A stretch of DNA of 64,000 nt from Setoptus koraiensis (Eukaryota > Arthropoda), in NCBI GenBank assembly GCA_048013815.1, contig CM106586.1, positions 3,100,001 through 3,164,000 of the forward strand, written 5' to 3'. Each line of letters begins with the position of its first letter. Positions within the stretch are counted from its first letter, which is position 1. Positions 36,061 through 48,329 of this stretch are shown here, piece by piece. The notes under the pieces were generated by a model, which saw only the letters and a program-made list of their open reading frames with translations, did not search any database and had not been told where the DNA came from. The translations under genes and the position numbers were made by a program.

Positions 36061-37334
36061 GTAGTATCGAACGAATAAATCACAGTGTGTAATATATAGC
36101 ACAACATTAATCGTACATTGTGCGCTTTTGCCTATACGCTTCTTCGAAGTTCATTTTTGTTTCGCCAGGGGCGCGTAGAGCGTTTTTGGATGCATACTCA
36201 AGCATAAAGTGTTATGTTAAATGTTTATTTATTTTGATTCTATTGAGCATTTATTCTAGTAGGTGAATGTACGTGTTTTTCGACGCGAGGTGGCGCATCG
36301 GCTGTTAATATTGTGCAGAAGCCTGCAGATTTGGAGTAGGCAAGATTAACTGCCACTCTCTCATACTGCATAATAAAATCCAAGTGCGCCGCCCTGGCGG
36401 ATCAATAATAAACTTGAAGGAATTGTATTGGAAAAAGGGCACACATCACACAGAACGAACCACCAAGTACGGCGAGACAAACAGACAGACGTACAAGGGA
36501 GATAGCATTGTGTAAAGCTAGCAGCAACTAGACCGTGTGTGTTGTGCGTTCGTCAATTTTTGTTGTACATGTTCGCTTGGTTTGTGTGTCACACATTGAG
36601 CACATTGGTTTTGGAGGTGATTCTCTCCGCTGTGCCTAGGTTTCATGCACGTTAAAAGCGTGAGCAGCAGCAGCAGCAGCAGGCGTAGCGGTAGAGAGAG
36701 AGAGAGCGCATCTCGTCGTCGAACGATGAAACGAACAAACGGATAAACGACATATATATATATTCACTTGGTTTGTTTGTCTGTGCGTGTGTCTCATGTC
36801 GACTGCCTCTATGGTGTGTCCGTGTGTGTAATCGATTGTGAGAATTGACGATTTCGTTCTCCGTTTATATCGTGTATCGTCGTCACCATACGTGTAATAT
36901 AATCATCACATCAGTATTATTATTATCGTCACCATCGCTGATTTGCCGTTAAATAATCACTATTATTAGTTGAATTATCAGTATTAAAACTATTACTTTT
37001 GCCATTGTTGTTAATCTGGCCGCCAGGGATCAGTTATCATCGTACAGTGTCGTTTACGTAGGCAGTCGTTGTTTGCAGTCGTTCATCATAGGCGCTCATT
37101 TTGCTAATCCCAGCATATAGCAGCAGCGTAACCCATTTTATAATCCGTTTATCCGGTGCAAATCCGGTTGAACACAAACAAGCGGATAAAATAAACAAAT
37201 AGAGGGCACCACGTGGACCAGATCGCCAATTACTGATCGCAGCGCTTGCATTCGTATTATATTCATACTATACATTATAGCTCGCCAACAAATACACAGG
37301 TAGCGCAAGGGAGATATAGCACCAATTAGCAACA
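36061..37334. other. NFAT 3' flank and glutamate dehydrogenase upstream region
   Basis: 1.27 kb. The first bases hold a poly(A) signal for NFAT at 36074. The rest should contain the promoter and 5' UTR of glutamate dehydrogenase, with short (CAG)n near 36665 and (GA)n near 36694. No gene seen. Confidence 0.5.
36074..36079 (+). promoter_or_regulatory. Candidate poly(A) signal of NFAT
   Basis: AATAAA starting 14 bases after the NFAT stop codon, which would make the 3' UTR very short unless a later signal is used. Confidence 0.4.
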
Positions 37335-39612
37335 ATGTACCGGACAGGATTCAGGGCGCTGCTAGACGGTAACGCTGGCCCGGCCATCACTAGGCACCTG
37401 GCGTCTTGTACGCGCTGCTGCAACAATCTGCCAGCACGGCACCAGCAGAGGCCTGCACTGGCGCTCGCCAGACATTTGTCGTCGGCCTTTGTGGGCCCGA
37501 GGAAACGATTGGCGCAACAGCAACAACAACACCAACTATTAGGTCACACCAACAACAATGGGCGTCGTCTAGTCAATGCACACGTTTTACAACTGCAACA
37601 ATCACCACAATTTTGCACATCTACCACTACCACCAGTGAGTCCAATGTAGCTCAGCAACACAAACTACCAGAACATTTGACATACGTAACAACATCAGAG
37701 GATCCATCTTTCTTTCACATGGTTGAATATTTCTATCACAGAGGCTGGCAAATTGTCGAAGATAAACTTGTTGAAGAATTCAAGGGCCGCATGAGCACAG
37801 AGGAGAAACGAAAAAAAGTTAATGGTTACTTGAAAATAATCGGCCCATGCCACTCAATATTGGAGGTATCGTTCCCATTGAGACGAGACAACGGCGAATA
37901 TGTTGTTATCAACGGTTGGAGGGCCCAGCACAGTCACCATAGATTGCCCTGCAAGGGAGGTAAGTTATCAACGAGTTGTTTTGTCTTTACTGCTGCTTAG
38001 GGCCTCAATTGACTGCTGCTTCGGGCCTCAATTGACTACTGCTGTGCCACTAGGGCCACACCACTCAATTGAGCCAAACGAGCTCACAACCCCAAAACAC
38101 TGCCAACACTTTGTGCACCACCTCCTGCTGCGCCCGACGCCAGACCTTCCCATTGCGCCCCGTAGCTTTATTTACTTTTGTTTGCTATTGTCACATATGG
38201 ACTAACAAATGTCATTATTATACTCTTTGTGGCACAGGTATTCGTTACAGCTTGGATGTTAGCGCTGACGAAGTCAAAGCCCTGTCTGCTTTGATGACAT
38301 TCAAATGTGCTGTTGTCGATGTGCCCTTCGGTGGCGGCAAAGCAGGTCTCAAAATCAATCCCAGGGAATATACGGATCATGAGCTGGAGAAAATAACCAG
38401 AAATTTTGCTTTACACCTATCCAAGAAGGGCTTCTTGGGGCCAGGAGTGGATGTACCAGCTCCTGATATGGGCACAGGCGAGAGGGAAATGAGTTGGATT
38501 GCTGACACATATGCGCAAACTATAGGCCATACTGATATGAATTCACATGCTTGCGTCACAGGCAAACCTATCAATCAAGGTGGCATTCATGGCCGTATTT
38601 CGGCCACCGGACGTGGTGTCTTTCACGGAATAGATAATTTTATCAATGAGGCTACTTACATGAGCCAAATAGGAACTACGCCTGGCTGGGGTGGTAAAAC
38701 TGCAATAATTCAAGGTTTCGGTAATGTCGGTCTCCATTCTATGAGATATCTGCATCGTGCTGGCGCCAAGATAATAGGTATAACTGAGCGTGATGGTTCA
38801 ATTTATAATCCTAATGGTATTGATCCACGTGAACTTGAAGATTGGAAATCAGAGCACGAGACCATTAAGGGGTTCCCTGGAGCTGAGCCTTACGATGGAG
38901 AGAATATGTTGTACGAACCTTGTGACATATTAGTACCCGCTGCTGTTGAAAAAGTAATCAGGAAAGATAATGCCCATAAATTGCAATGTAAAATCATTGC
39001 AGAAGCGGCTAACGGACCTACAACACCGGCTGCAGATAAAATATTGATCGATCGAAACATTTTGATCATACCTGATCTGTATATAAATGCCGGTGGTGTT
39101 ACAGTTTCATATTTTGAGTGGTTGAAAAACTTGAATCACGTTAGTTATGGTAGATTGTTGTTTAAGTATGAACGAGATTCAAATTACCATCTTTTAGGTA
39201 AGTCAAATAGGTTTTTATTTTTTTTTTGCCTCTGAAGTTTAATTACTTGTTTACTATTTAAATGATAATCAATTTTTTTCTTCCTTCATTTATATAAATT
39301 GAAAAAAAAAATCTCTTTAAACAATTGAAATACACAGAGAGCGTGCAAGAGTCTTTGGAGCGCAGATTTGGCCGAGCTGGAGGACGTATACCCATAGTGC
39401 CAAGTGAATCTTTTCAGAAGAAAATATCCGGTGCCTCAGAGAAAGATATTGTACATTCAGGGCTTGATTATACAATGGAGAGATCGGCTAGACAAATTAT
39501 GCGTACTGCTACTAAATACAATCTTGGATTAGATCTGCGTACAGCTGCTTATGTCAATGCAATAGAAAAGATTTACAATACGTACAAAGAAGCCGGTCTT
39601 ACTTTTACGTAA
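37335..39612 (+). CDS. Gdh: Mitochondrial glutamate dehydrogenase, three exons
   Basis: Oxidises glutamate to 2-oxoglutarate and ammonia with NAD(P)+ in the mitochondrial matrix. Exons 37335-37959, 38238-39197 and 39338-39612 total 1860 bases, 619 residues; both introns are GT-AG and split a codon after its first base. The first ~110 residues are a long presequence, Arg-rich at the start ([10 protein letters not shown]) with a Gln/His stretch and a Thr/Ser stretch, longer than usual and probably variable. Conserved parts: [34 protein letters not shown] (catalytic Lys near 243), [29 protein letters not shown] (Rossmann glycines), [15 protein letters not shown], and in exon 3 [20 protein letters not shown]. 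The C-terminus YKEAGLTFT is typical of animal GDH. All expected catalytic residues appear present. Confidence 0.97.
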
Positions 39613-39676
39613 TGATAAACTGATTTTCTGATAGTCAACTAACTAAAAAAACAAAATTAAGAATAATTAAAACAAT

Positions 39677-39682
39677 AATAAA
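39677..39682 (+). promoter_or_regulatory. Candidate poly(A) signal of glutamate dehydrogenase
   Basis: AATAAA 65 bases past the stop codon. Confidence 0.5.
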
Positions 39683-39990
39683 GTAATGTTTGGTTTAATG
39701 CTGGCACAACAGAGTTCGGCAAAACAATATATATGTATATATATATCATTTTATATATATATATATAAATATATATATTTATGAATAAATGTAGTTTGTT
39801 ATAAAACTTTTTCTTTTTCTCTACAAAGGATAAAAAAATATTGGAGTGATACAACAGTAGTTAGGGTCTATATGCCTTATAGCTAGTTGTGCGGCGGCGA
39901 TACTTTTTGAGTTAAGTTATCGTCGGAGTAACACTGTTGCATAATTATGAGTGAAAATCTATATCAGATTTTTTCATTTTGTCGTTTATT

Positions 39991-40046
39991 TTTGTGTATG
40001 TGTGTGTGTGTGTGTGTGTGTATGAGTGTGTATGAGTGTGTGTGTG
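39991..40046. repeat. (TG)n microsatellite
   Basis: About 55 bases of mostly alternating T and G, with two TATGAGTG interruptions. Confidence 0.9.
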
Positions 40047-40181
40047 ATCTAGTTATTATATATATTTATTTATATATATATTGATATATATACATATAAA
40101 TATCTATATTTTTCTTTATATGTTTATATCATTTTTTTTAAATTAATCTATTATTTTAAATTATTGCTTTGTACTCGTTGA

Positions 40182-40586
40182 TTAGTATCCTCCACTTGAA
40201 CCTCCCGAGGATCCACCGCCGTAACCTCCTGAAGATGATCCACCTCCGTAAGATGAACCACTTGATGAGGAACCACCGTATGATGAGCCACCTGATGAGC
40301 CGCCGTATGAAGATCCACCACCGTAAGATTGTCCACCTCCGTATGATGGCATGTCATAGGATTGCATGGACATTGATTTCATTGGTAATGGTATTGGGAT
40401 TGGGATGATGATTTTCTTCTTCTTCAATAGAGCCAATAATGGTAGGATTTCTTTCAATTTCTTCATCATCTTCTTTTTGCTCATGGCTTGTGTTTCTTGT
40501 ACTTGGCTGACCAATATGAGGTTCAACACTACTATGGCCAAGAATATGAGCGATTTTGTTCTTGTTGACGTTGTTAAACTAGACAT
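40182..40586 (-). CDS. Small secreted Lys-rich, Gly/Ser/Tyr-tailed protein
   Basis: 134 residues from an ATG at 40584-40586. Residues 10-35 form a signal peptide (KSLIFLAIVVLNLILVSQ, cut probably after ETQA). Next is a basic helix-like segment, SKKKMMKKLKEILPLLALLK, then alternating KKKKIIIPIPIPLP, then from about residue 75 a low-complexity tail of SYGGG/GSSYGG blocks ending SSGGY. Gly/Ser/Tyr tails of this kind occur in arthropod cuticle, silk and glue proteins and in glycine-rich secreted peptides; the amphipathic Lys segment is also reminiscent of membrane-active peptides, but neither role is shown. A good TATA box lies 220 bases upstream. No intron is apparent. Confidence 0.75.
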   Translation of the reverse strand: MSSLTTSTRTKSLIFLAIVVLNLILVSQVQETQAMSKKKMMKKLKEILPLLALLKKKKIIIPIPIPLPMKSMSMQSYDMPSYGGGQSYGGGSSYGGSSGGSSYGGSSSSGSSYGGGSSSGGYGGGSSGGSSGGY

Positions 40587-40806
40587 TTTGACTTGATTTG
40601 TTTATTTGTTTGTTGTTTGGGTGCTATGTTAGCTGAGATATTGATGCTGTGAGTGTTAGTGCGTTTTTTTTTCTTGAAGTGTCTTGACTATTTGAAAACT
40701 TTTTGCTGCTCTTATTACTTGCGAAAGTTTAGAAGTAGTGGTAGTAGAGGATGTTGATGCATCGATGATGATCGTTGAATGATGACCGCAACACGAGTCA
40801 GACTTA

Positions 40807-40814
40807 CTTTTATA
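40807..40814 (-). promoter_or_regulatory. TATA box of the small secreted gene
   Basis: The minus strand reads TATAAAAG, an exact TATA consensus, about 220 bases upstream of the ATG at 40586. It implies a start of transcription near 40780 and a 5' UTR of about 190 bases. A strong TATA box fits a highly, tissue-specifically expressed secreted protein. Confidence 0.5.
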
Positions 40815-43800
40815 CTAGATCCTCTGGATGATTTTTCAATACTTTCCAATGGGCTCTCCAGGTGCTTTTCATTACTTTTGAGCCATGGAAGTTGAGCGAG
40901 AGTGTCTAGCGTATAACGGTATAACAGGCACACAATAGAAGAGAGAGAAAGAGGGGGCATAAACAACAAGCCAGGAAAGGAGGAGGCTACTGACACATTA
41001 AATAGGGCGGAGAAGGAATATATTATTTAAGCAAAGAGCGTGGCGTTGGAGGTAAGATATTAGTGGTCAACGAGTGGCGGTGGTCAGCAAGTGATTGAGT
41101 TGATCCCAAATCAAAGGTGAGTCCCTGAGCGCACACAAGCATAGCGGACAGATAACGGAAAGAGCGTAGCCGGATAGGACAAAGATTAAAGAGGCTGTGA
41201 GCTTGTGAGTCCGTGAGCTTATGAGCCGGCGAGTTGGTCAGGCTGCGAGCTTGTGAGCCAGTGTGAGCTGGCCAAATATCCAGACAGTCGGATGGGCAGT
41301 TTGCCAGCAAAAAGCGAGAGTGAGCGAGAGTTAATGATCATAATAAGTGCAGTGTCAGTGCTCACAACGAGATAAGCTCGATGAGTTGATCATCGTCGTC
41401 GCCATGGTGGCTTGAATAGTGGCTGGCTAACTAGTCAGGAATACAGTTATGGCAGGAACAGCAGCGGCAGCAGCAACAACAACAGGTGAAAGAAGAGCGC
41501 GCGGGGGAAATTGAACAGCAACAACAACAACAACAACAAGAGTAACAGCAGTCGGACGGACCAGCTTGCCATCCGTTCATTCAGTCGGGTAGAAAGAGAA
41601 AGTGAGAGAAAGCAACATTTAGTTAGTTATTATTCAATGTTGAAAGAGGTATTAGTTTTAGTATTGGTAGATGATTTGAACTAGAAATTGAAATGAGATT
41701 CACTCTCGCTCGGCCAGTCGGCTCAGTCTAGTATTCGCTGGCTGGATGGCCGACCGGCCGGCATATGGCAAACTCATCTTATTCTTAATCAAGAAAAAGA
41801 AGGAAGAAGAGAAAGTAGGTAGTAGTGGAATAAACTACTAAGCGCGCCCGACTGAGCGCGCAAGCGAGGGGACGGAAATAGTGGGAAAGTGGTAGTAATA
41901 GTCATTACCATGCTGTTGCCCGGCTGGCAAGCTCACTGGCAAGCTACTCGCAAAAGACCGTCACACACACACACACACACACATATTGACCACTGGCCGT
42001 GATAATAAGCCATAACATATAAGCTCGGAAAGTTGTTGTTGTTGCTGTTGCTGTTGTTGTTGCATGTGTGATGTGGATGAGCAGCAAAATTAGTTTATGA
42101 TTATGCAATAACAACTACCTTTATCTACAGGTATCAGGCCAACATTTTCGGCTGTGCTATGCTGTGTTGTGTTCAACGTGTTTCTTCAACGACGACGTTG
42201 AAGTTTGAGAATCGTCGAAACTATCAGCGGCAACACAGCAACAACTTATTTTCGCTGCTTATTTGGCTAAATGTTATCTCTACATCCACTGCGACTTGCA
42301 CACTACTCTTACTGCCACTAATCAATTCCGTTATATAATATATATTCTTCTTTTTCTATCCATCAGCGCTACTAACGCTAATTGTGCGTGTGTCTGGCTG
42401 GCTTTTGTGCGTTTTGTTCGCTGTTGTTGTTGTTGTTGTTGTTTGAGGAGGCCGTTAGTTTAGGCAAACGAACGAGCCAGCGAATCGGCCAGTGAATGGG
42501 CAAATGAGTAAGTGAAATGGCAAGCGAAAGGCAAAAGGTGGTCCGAAATTGCATATTAAAGAGATAACAAGCGAGCAGCGAGCGAGAGTGATTATTTGAT
42601 GAGCTTGGCATCTCTATGTCTGTCCGTCTGTCTATCTATCTGCCCAACATGTCTGCTTGGCGGCTGGCTGGCTGGTTGGCTGGCTGGCCAGTTGTAGTTG
42701 TTCATTCAAAGTTTTTCGTCTTATTCGTCTTCATCATCTCTCGCTCGGCTTGTTAATCATCGGCGCCGCCGCGGTCGTCTAACAAGTGTAAGTATATGCA
42801 CGCAACAGTATATTAATACAATCATCATCATGGAAGAGCCAGGGAAAAGGATTACGGATCTTGAATATATAAAATTGAATTAGAACATTTAATGGAGTTG
42901 CAGACGGCTGGCGCTGTGTGTGCGAGACCTGGACCTGTTATCCCAAATCATCTCCACTTATGGCACCTGATAGTGTTGCGTTTGATTTTATGATTTGGCT
43001 GCGCTCCTCCTCTGTATTATAGCGCCACTTGAGGCCGTGCAGCCGATACGCTGCTGCCAGCAGCAACACGACACTGCATCCGCGTGAGATGTGAGTTATG
43101 TCAGGCGCACACACAAATAATTCTAATGTAATAAGAAAACAACGACGACAGACAGAGAGACACAGAGACACAGAGAGACGACGACGACGATAAGTTGATT
43201 GCGCAATAATCACTATTTATGTTGCACCTGTCACTTCCAGTTGCTTGCACTTTTGCTGATAATTTTTAGCGTTAATCACTCGACAACATCCGCTCGCTGT
43301 CAGCGGACACACCCGCACACACACACACTAACAATTGTCAGCGCTCAGTTGGCTCAGCGATGATAATCCAATCTCTTATTTCGCTCGCTTGTACTCGGTA
43401 TGTAAGTGTTTATGCATTAAACGACGAACAATATATTATCGGTATTATGATTATCATGGCAGCGGCAAAATGGTCGTCATCGTGAGCCAGTGACAGTAAT
43501 TGGTGACACACAAACGCTGCTGGACAGACGCTGGCACAACAAACGTCATGCGTGACTAATTCGCAGTTGTCTCGGCTTATGATGTGATTAAGCCAATTAT
43601 GCAATATGCCAAGACGCATTATATTGCCAATTATTGCGGCGAGGCGACATGAGCGAAAGTGCGGCATCACTGTCGCCGTTGCTGGCGCTGGCGCTGGCCC
43701 TGGCGTGCATAAAATGGCGCTCTCAGCAGTGATTTGTTTGCTGGTCGGCTGGTCGGCCGGTCGGCCGGTCGGCAGTGTCCAGGCCGACGAGTGGCCAACA

Positions 43801-44099
43801 ACAATCGACCGCTGGACAGCTTTGCATGTGTCAATCAATCAATGGACAGCGCGGCCAGTTTGTTGACAGGCAGCGCATATCACAATGGCGCTAACCGCAT
43901 TGCACACAACCAATCAATTGACAACTAACACCAATGTGTGTTTATGCGTTTGTTATGCAACCAGCATGTGCGGTGACACTCGCTCGGTCGCACAACAACC
44001 GCCGACAACAAAGCGCCGACCCCGTGCGAGATAAAATAAATAAATATTAAATAAAAGAAATATTCAAATATTTGAATATTTAAATATAACTGCCGCTAA

Positions 44100-44130
44100 C
44101 AACACACACACACACACACACACACACACT
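44100..44130. repeat. (CA)n microsatellite
   Basis: About 30 bases of alternating C and A. Confidence 0.9.
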
Positions 44131-44430
44131 GTTGAACAGTGACCGTTCGACAGTGACTGCTGGAATGCCAGCACAATTAGCTTGACAACTGGTGGAAGTG
44201 CATGCGCAATTGTCGCTGTTGGCTGTGGGCGAGCTGGCCGGTTGCGTCGCCAATGGCCAGCACTTGGCCTTTGACAACACTGACACTACTGCTAATAATA
44301 ATAATAAAAGCCCACTGGCCGGTGGAGTGTTTGCAGTTCGCTGGAATCACTCACTTAGAGCCAATGAGCGACAAAAACCAAAGATTTATGCGCGATAAAA
44401 ATGGGCCCTCCTCTCGCTCGCTCTGGCCGG

Positions 44431-44495
44431 CAGAGTCCGGCAGCAGAGTCCGGCAGCAGAGTCCGGCAGCAGAGTCCGGCGACACAGTCCGGCGA
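44431..44495. repeat. Five-unit 13-bp tandem array
   Basis: CAGAGTCCGGCAG repeated three times exactly (44431, 44444, 44457), then CAGAGTCCGGCGA and CACAGTCCGGCGA. Confidence 0.95.
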
Positions 44496-45736
44496 GCCCG
44501 AGTGGGCAGTTGGTCGGCGGCAGAGTGTCGCTGAAATGGCGGGACACCGACACATTGACACGACGACATTGCCAGTTGGCCGGATCGCCGGGCCGCCAGA
44601 GTGAGAGAGCGACTCGCAAAACTGGCCAAACAGCCTGCCGGCGAGCAGCCAGCGGGATCTGATGTTATCTGCAACCTGTTGATAGCATCACAATCAAACT
44701 GATGCTTTTAATTGCTGTCGCTGCTTGGCCGGACTTGTGCGCGATGCCCAGTTATGAGTGTCGCCGCTTGTTTGTATGTGGCCGCTTATTTGTCCAACCG
44801 GCCAAAACAACGACAACGACAACGGCAACGGCAACGACAAATCAACTAATGAATGTTGAGCACATGACTCGGCATGCAGTGTCTCGATTGCAGTGTCTCG
44901 ATTGCAGTGTCTCGCTGATCTTTCATTTCCGTGTGCACATTTGCGCCTCGAGACACTGAGCGCACGACAGCGACATGCAGATGGACAAGTGATACGCACA
45001 ATGGGCCAGTGGACAGAGGTGTCCAATTGAGCGCACAGATACAGTTTGTCAGTTGATAAACATTGCGGCCAGTTAAAAATCGCCTGTCCGCCGCACATTG
45101 TTTGCCGGTATAAATAAAACAAACACAATTGGGCAGATTGTGTCCGAGTTGCCAAGTGTATAAATAATCTTATCTGATCACTTGGTTGGCGGTCGTCGAA
45201 CATTGTTGCGCCGCTCGCCGCTTGCTTGTCGCTTGTTGCTGTTGTTGTGCAACAATTCTTGTGACGCAACACAATTAACGCGACACAAGAACAACTTGCA
45301 AACAATTAGCGCCACGTCCGGCGCTGATCACGACGTTCGCGACGGCGCTCACGACGAGCGAGTCGCCACACTCGGGCACATTCGACAACATTCGAGCACA
45401 TTCGACAGAATTCTACGGTTTCGTCGACGAAACGAGCGCTGTTGGCGCGTCGAGCCGCCAGCCAATGGCTGGCTCAACGGCGCAAATGGTCGCTGGCACC
45501 GGCATTCGGTAATTGGCCATTAGACCAATGGTCCGCTCGGGCCCATGTCCAACCGACACAAGCTGGCCAACGCCGACTGTGAATGCGGCCAGTATGAATG
45601 CGCTTGCGTTGCCAGCGCGCTGCAAAGGTTGCTCGCTGGGCCGCTCGACATGGCACCGGATTGAAATTATACGCATGCAATAATGGGCTCGCTGCGTGTG
45701 CGTTTGGCAAATTAACTGTCAGACCTCTCACTCACA

Positions 45737-45768
45737 GCCAGTGAGCCAGCGAGCCAGTGAGCCAGCGA
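45737..45768. repeat. 16-bp direct duplication
   Basis: GCCAGTGAGCCAGCGA occurs twice back to back, and each copy is itself two diverged 8-base halves. Confidence 0.9.
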
Positions 45769-46264
45769 GAAACAAAGCAACCTGTTGGACCTGTTGGCGT
45801 TTTGCACAAGCGCAAGATTGCTTTTACTGACAACTCGCATGCGGATAATTTATTAATTGTGCCAGTGTCTTGGTGTGCGCAAAGAACAATAATAGCCGTC
45901 CGACTGTCTCCGCTTTCGTCCGCTCTCGCGCTCTCTCGCTCTGTCCGCTCGCCGGTTGTTGGCCCGTCGCTCGTTTAGCTGTCGGTTGCGTCGGTCGTCG
46001 GTTGTGTCCGCTGCGTCGGTTGTGTCCGGCTGCAGTCATTACCACCACAGTGGTCATGAGCGTGCCCGACACTGATTGCGCTACTGACCAATCGGGCCGC
46101 AATCAAGCGAACGGCGCCAATCAACAGAATAGGAGAAAGTTAATTAAACTTTGCTCTCCGCCTGATTGGCTCTCTTTTCATTAACTTGACCACCACAACA
46201 TTTCGGCCGACCGCAAGCTCGCCGCTGACCGTACGCCGCGCATGATACGCGTAGCGGTCTCGCC

Positions 46265-46324
46265 GTTTGTTTGTTTGTTTGTTTGTGTTTGTTTGTTTGT
46301 TTGTTTGCTTGTTTGTTTGCTTGT
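46265..46324. repeat. (TTTG)n tetranucleotide repeat
   Basis: About 60 bases of GTTT units with a few interruptions (gtttgtgtttg, tttgctt). Confidence 0.92.
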
Positions 46325-46770
46325 GTGCCGATCGGCATTAACGGCGGCCGCACGCCGAATCGCCGGTCTCAGTGCGTTGGCACGCAGTGCACATTCGATC
46401 TATCATTAGGCATCATGTAAGCGATGCTTATTATTGCATCGCGCAATCGCCAATTGGCTACCTCGTTCGCGGGCCGCCACTCGTAATGATAACAATAATG
46501 ATTATAATTAACTCTCTATTAGAGAGTCTCAAATGTATCGGCCGGCGTTGGCACCGGCGTTACTGGTATCGCCAGCAGTTGGCCAGCAATATTGATGACG
46601 AAACGCAGTGCAACATGCCCAATGTTGCGAGAGAGTTGCATTACGTAACATAACTAGCGCGTTGCTCATGACCAGTGGCTCGTTGTTTGTGACTGGTCGT
46701 GGCGCGCGCAAATCAAATAAAAGCTGGTTGCGAGCGCAACTTTTGCGACTGTTGCGACTCTCGTAACTGA

Positions 46771-46860
46771 CCAATTGTAGGCTAACCAAATGTGAGATAA
46801 ACAATTGTGGGACAACCAATTGTGAGACAACCAATTGCGAGCTAATCAATTGTGGGCCAA
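46771..46860. repeat. Six-unit 15-bp tandem array
   Basis: Six 15-base units: CCAATTGTAGGCTAA, CCAAATGTGAGATAA, ACAATTGTGGGACAA, CCAATTGTGAGACAA, CCAATTGCGAGCTAA, TCAATTGTGGGCCAA. The period is exact while units differ by 1-4 bases. Confidence 0.93.
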
Positions 46861-47144
46861 TCAATCTCGTTGGCGCAAGCATAATCGATCACTCATCCGG
46901 TCGGCGGCGGCGGCGGCACAATGAATATCGATCGAGTTGACGCTCATTGTGAGTGCGATGACCGTTGGGCGGCCCCGCTCGAGGCACGCGCTACACACAC
47001 ACACAATGGATCGCCGAGAGACAAAGACAGATATGCCCAGGATATACTCTCTATAGTACTCTATAGACGCGCTCTACAGCATGCATACTATGCATTGCAT
47101 AGTAAGAAACGGCAAGCGAACAACAGGTGAACTTGTAACGGACA

Positions 47145-47192
47145 ACGGGCATTGCAGATAACGGGCATTGCAGATAACGGGCGTTGATGATA
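47145..47192. repeat. Three-unit 16-bp tandem array
   Basis: ACGGGCATTGCAGATA twice exactly (47145, 47161) and a third copy, ACGGGCGTTGATGATA. Confidence 0.93.
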
Positions 47193-47623
47193 ACGAGCTG
47201 TGCAGGGAAACCAATTGATTTTGTGTCTCGCTTGTGTCGTGTTGGTACGTTGTGCACAAACAGCCAGACACTGTGTCGAGCGGACTGTGCCGACACACAA
47301 AATTGGAAGCCATTAAGAGCTGTTGGTTGGTTGTTGGTTTGGTTGGGCCATTGTCGGGCTCTGGTCAAGTCGGCGGATCGATCGGCTCGATCCGCCAAAT
47401 TCTCGCCAATCGATCATTCTTATCGCTGTCGAGTCGCTTGTTACTTGCGCGACTGGCTTGTTGGCTGCGCGACTCGTTGCGCCTGTTGGCTGCGTATTAT
47501 TGTCAATCACGCGACGAGATAAACAACAGCTGATAGGTTGCGTAACATGGGCACACAATGGACGGCGGCGAGCGAGCGTAACGCTGTTGTAACGGATTGA
47601 TAGAAACGGATTGATCACGATTC

Positions 47624-47679
47624 CATCGCCAGTCGCCCATCGCCAGTCGCCCAGCGTCCGTCGCCCAGCGTCCGTCGCC
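47624..47679. repeat. Four-unit 14-bp tandem array in two sub-types
   Basis: CATCGCCAGTCGCC twice, followed directly by CAGCGTCCGTCGCC twice. The order AABB suggests that one unit diverged and then both were duplicated. Confidence 0.93.
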
Positions 47680-48260
47680 CGTCGCCAAGTTGGCCAACTA
47701 TCACCTTTGGCGAGACACACACACAAAGTGAGTGTGGCCAAATTGGCCAACTGGAGCTGGCGGCCGCAAACTGACCAAGATAGCCCACTCGGCGGATTAT
47801 TTGTGGCGGCCATACGGACAGCGGCGGGTATTGATCAATAATAGCGAGCGCGCACACAATGCGCTCGCCTAGCAATCATTGCAGTCACCTATTTGATAGA
47901 TTATACAGCAACAATATTGTTGTTGTTGCACTATCTATCAATGTGTCAGCTGGTGCTGGCTTGCCGGCCAGAGTCATCAGCGTGTGATGATGATAATATC
48001 AATCAATTGTGTTTGGTCGCTCACAACTTGTCGAGAGTGTTATAATTTCCACACACACACACACACACACGCGCACTAGTACATTGACCATCGGGTGAAC
48101 GATGAGCGGACGCAACAAGTGTCGACCGGCGACACCTTGACTCGGCTTGACTCGCAACTGTCGCCATTGTTCGCATGTAACAACAATGCCGGCCGCCATA
48201 AACATACGTTGCCGCCTCGACACAAATGGCCAGCGACAACAGCGACGACGGCGACCGCAA

Positions 48261-48329
48261 CGATGGCCGGTCGGCCGCTTGTAACGGGCCGCTCGTAACG
48301 GGCCGCTCGTAACGGGCGACCGGCCATCG
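48261..48329. repeat. 13-bp inverted repeat enclosing a 14-bp tandem array
   Basis: CGATGGCCGGTCG (48261-48273) and its exact reverse complement CGACCGGCCATCG (48317-48329) flank three 14-base units: GGCCGCTTGTAACG and two GGCCGCTCGTAACG. Confidence 0.9.

Larger units (their letters stand above)
39613..40181. other. Convergent spacer with AT-rich and (TG)n sequence
   Basis: Spacer between the 3' ends of glutamate dehydrogenase and the secreted Gly-rich gene. It holds (TA)n-type sequence at about 39728-39780 and again at 40060-40120, plus a (TG)n tract. No gene seen. Confidence 0.6.

Noticed and set aside
44694..47813. Frames of 100-203 codons on both strands
   Set aside because: Multiple mutually overlapping frames with Arg/Ser/Ala-rich translations are expected in this repeat-rich, GC-richer DNA; none has a start, splice or homology signal that sets it apart.
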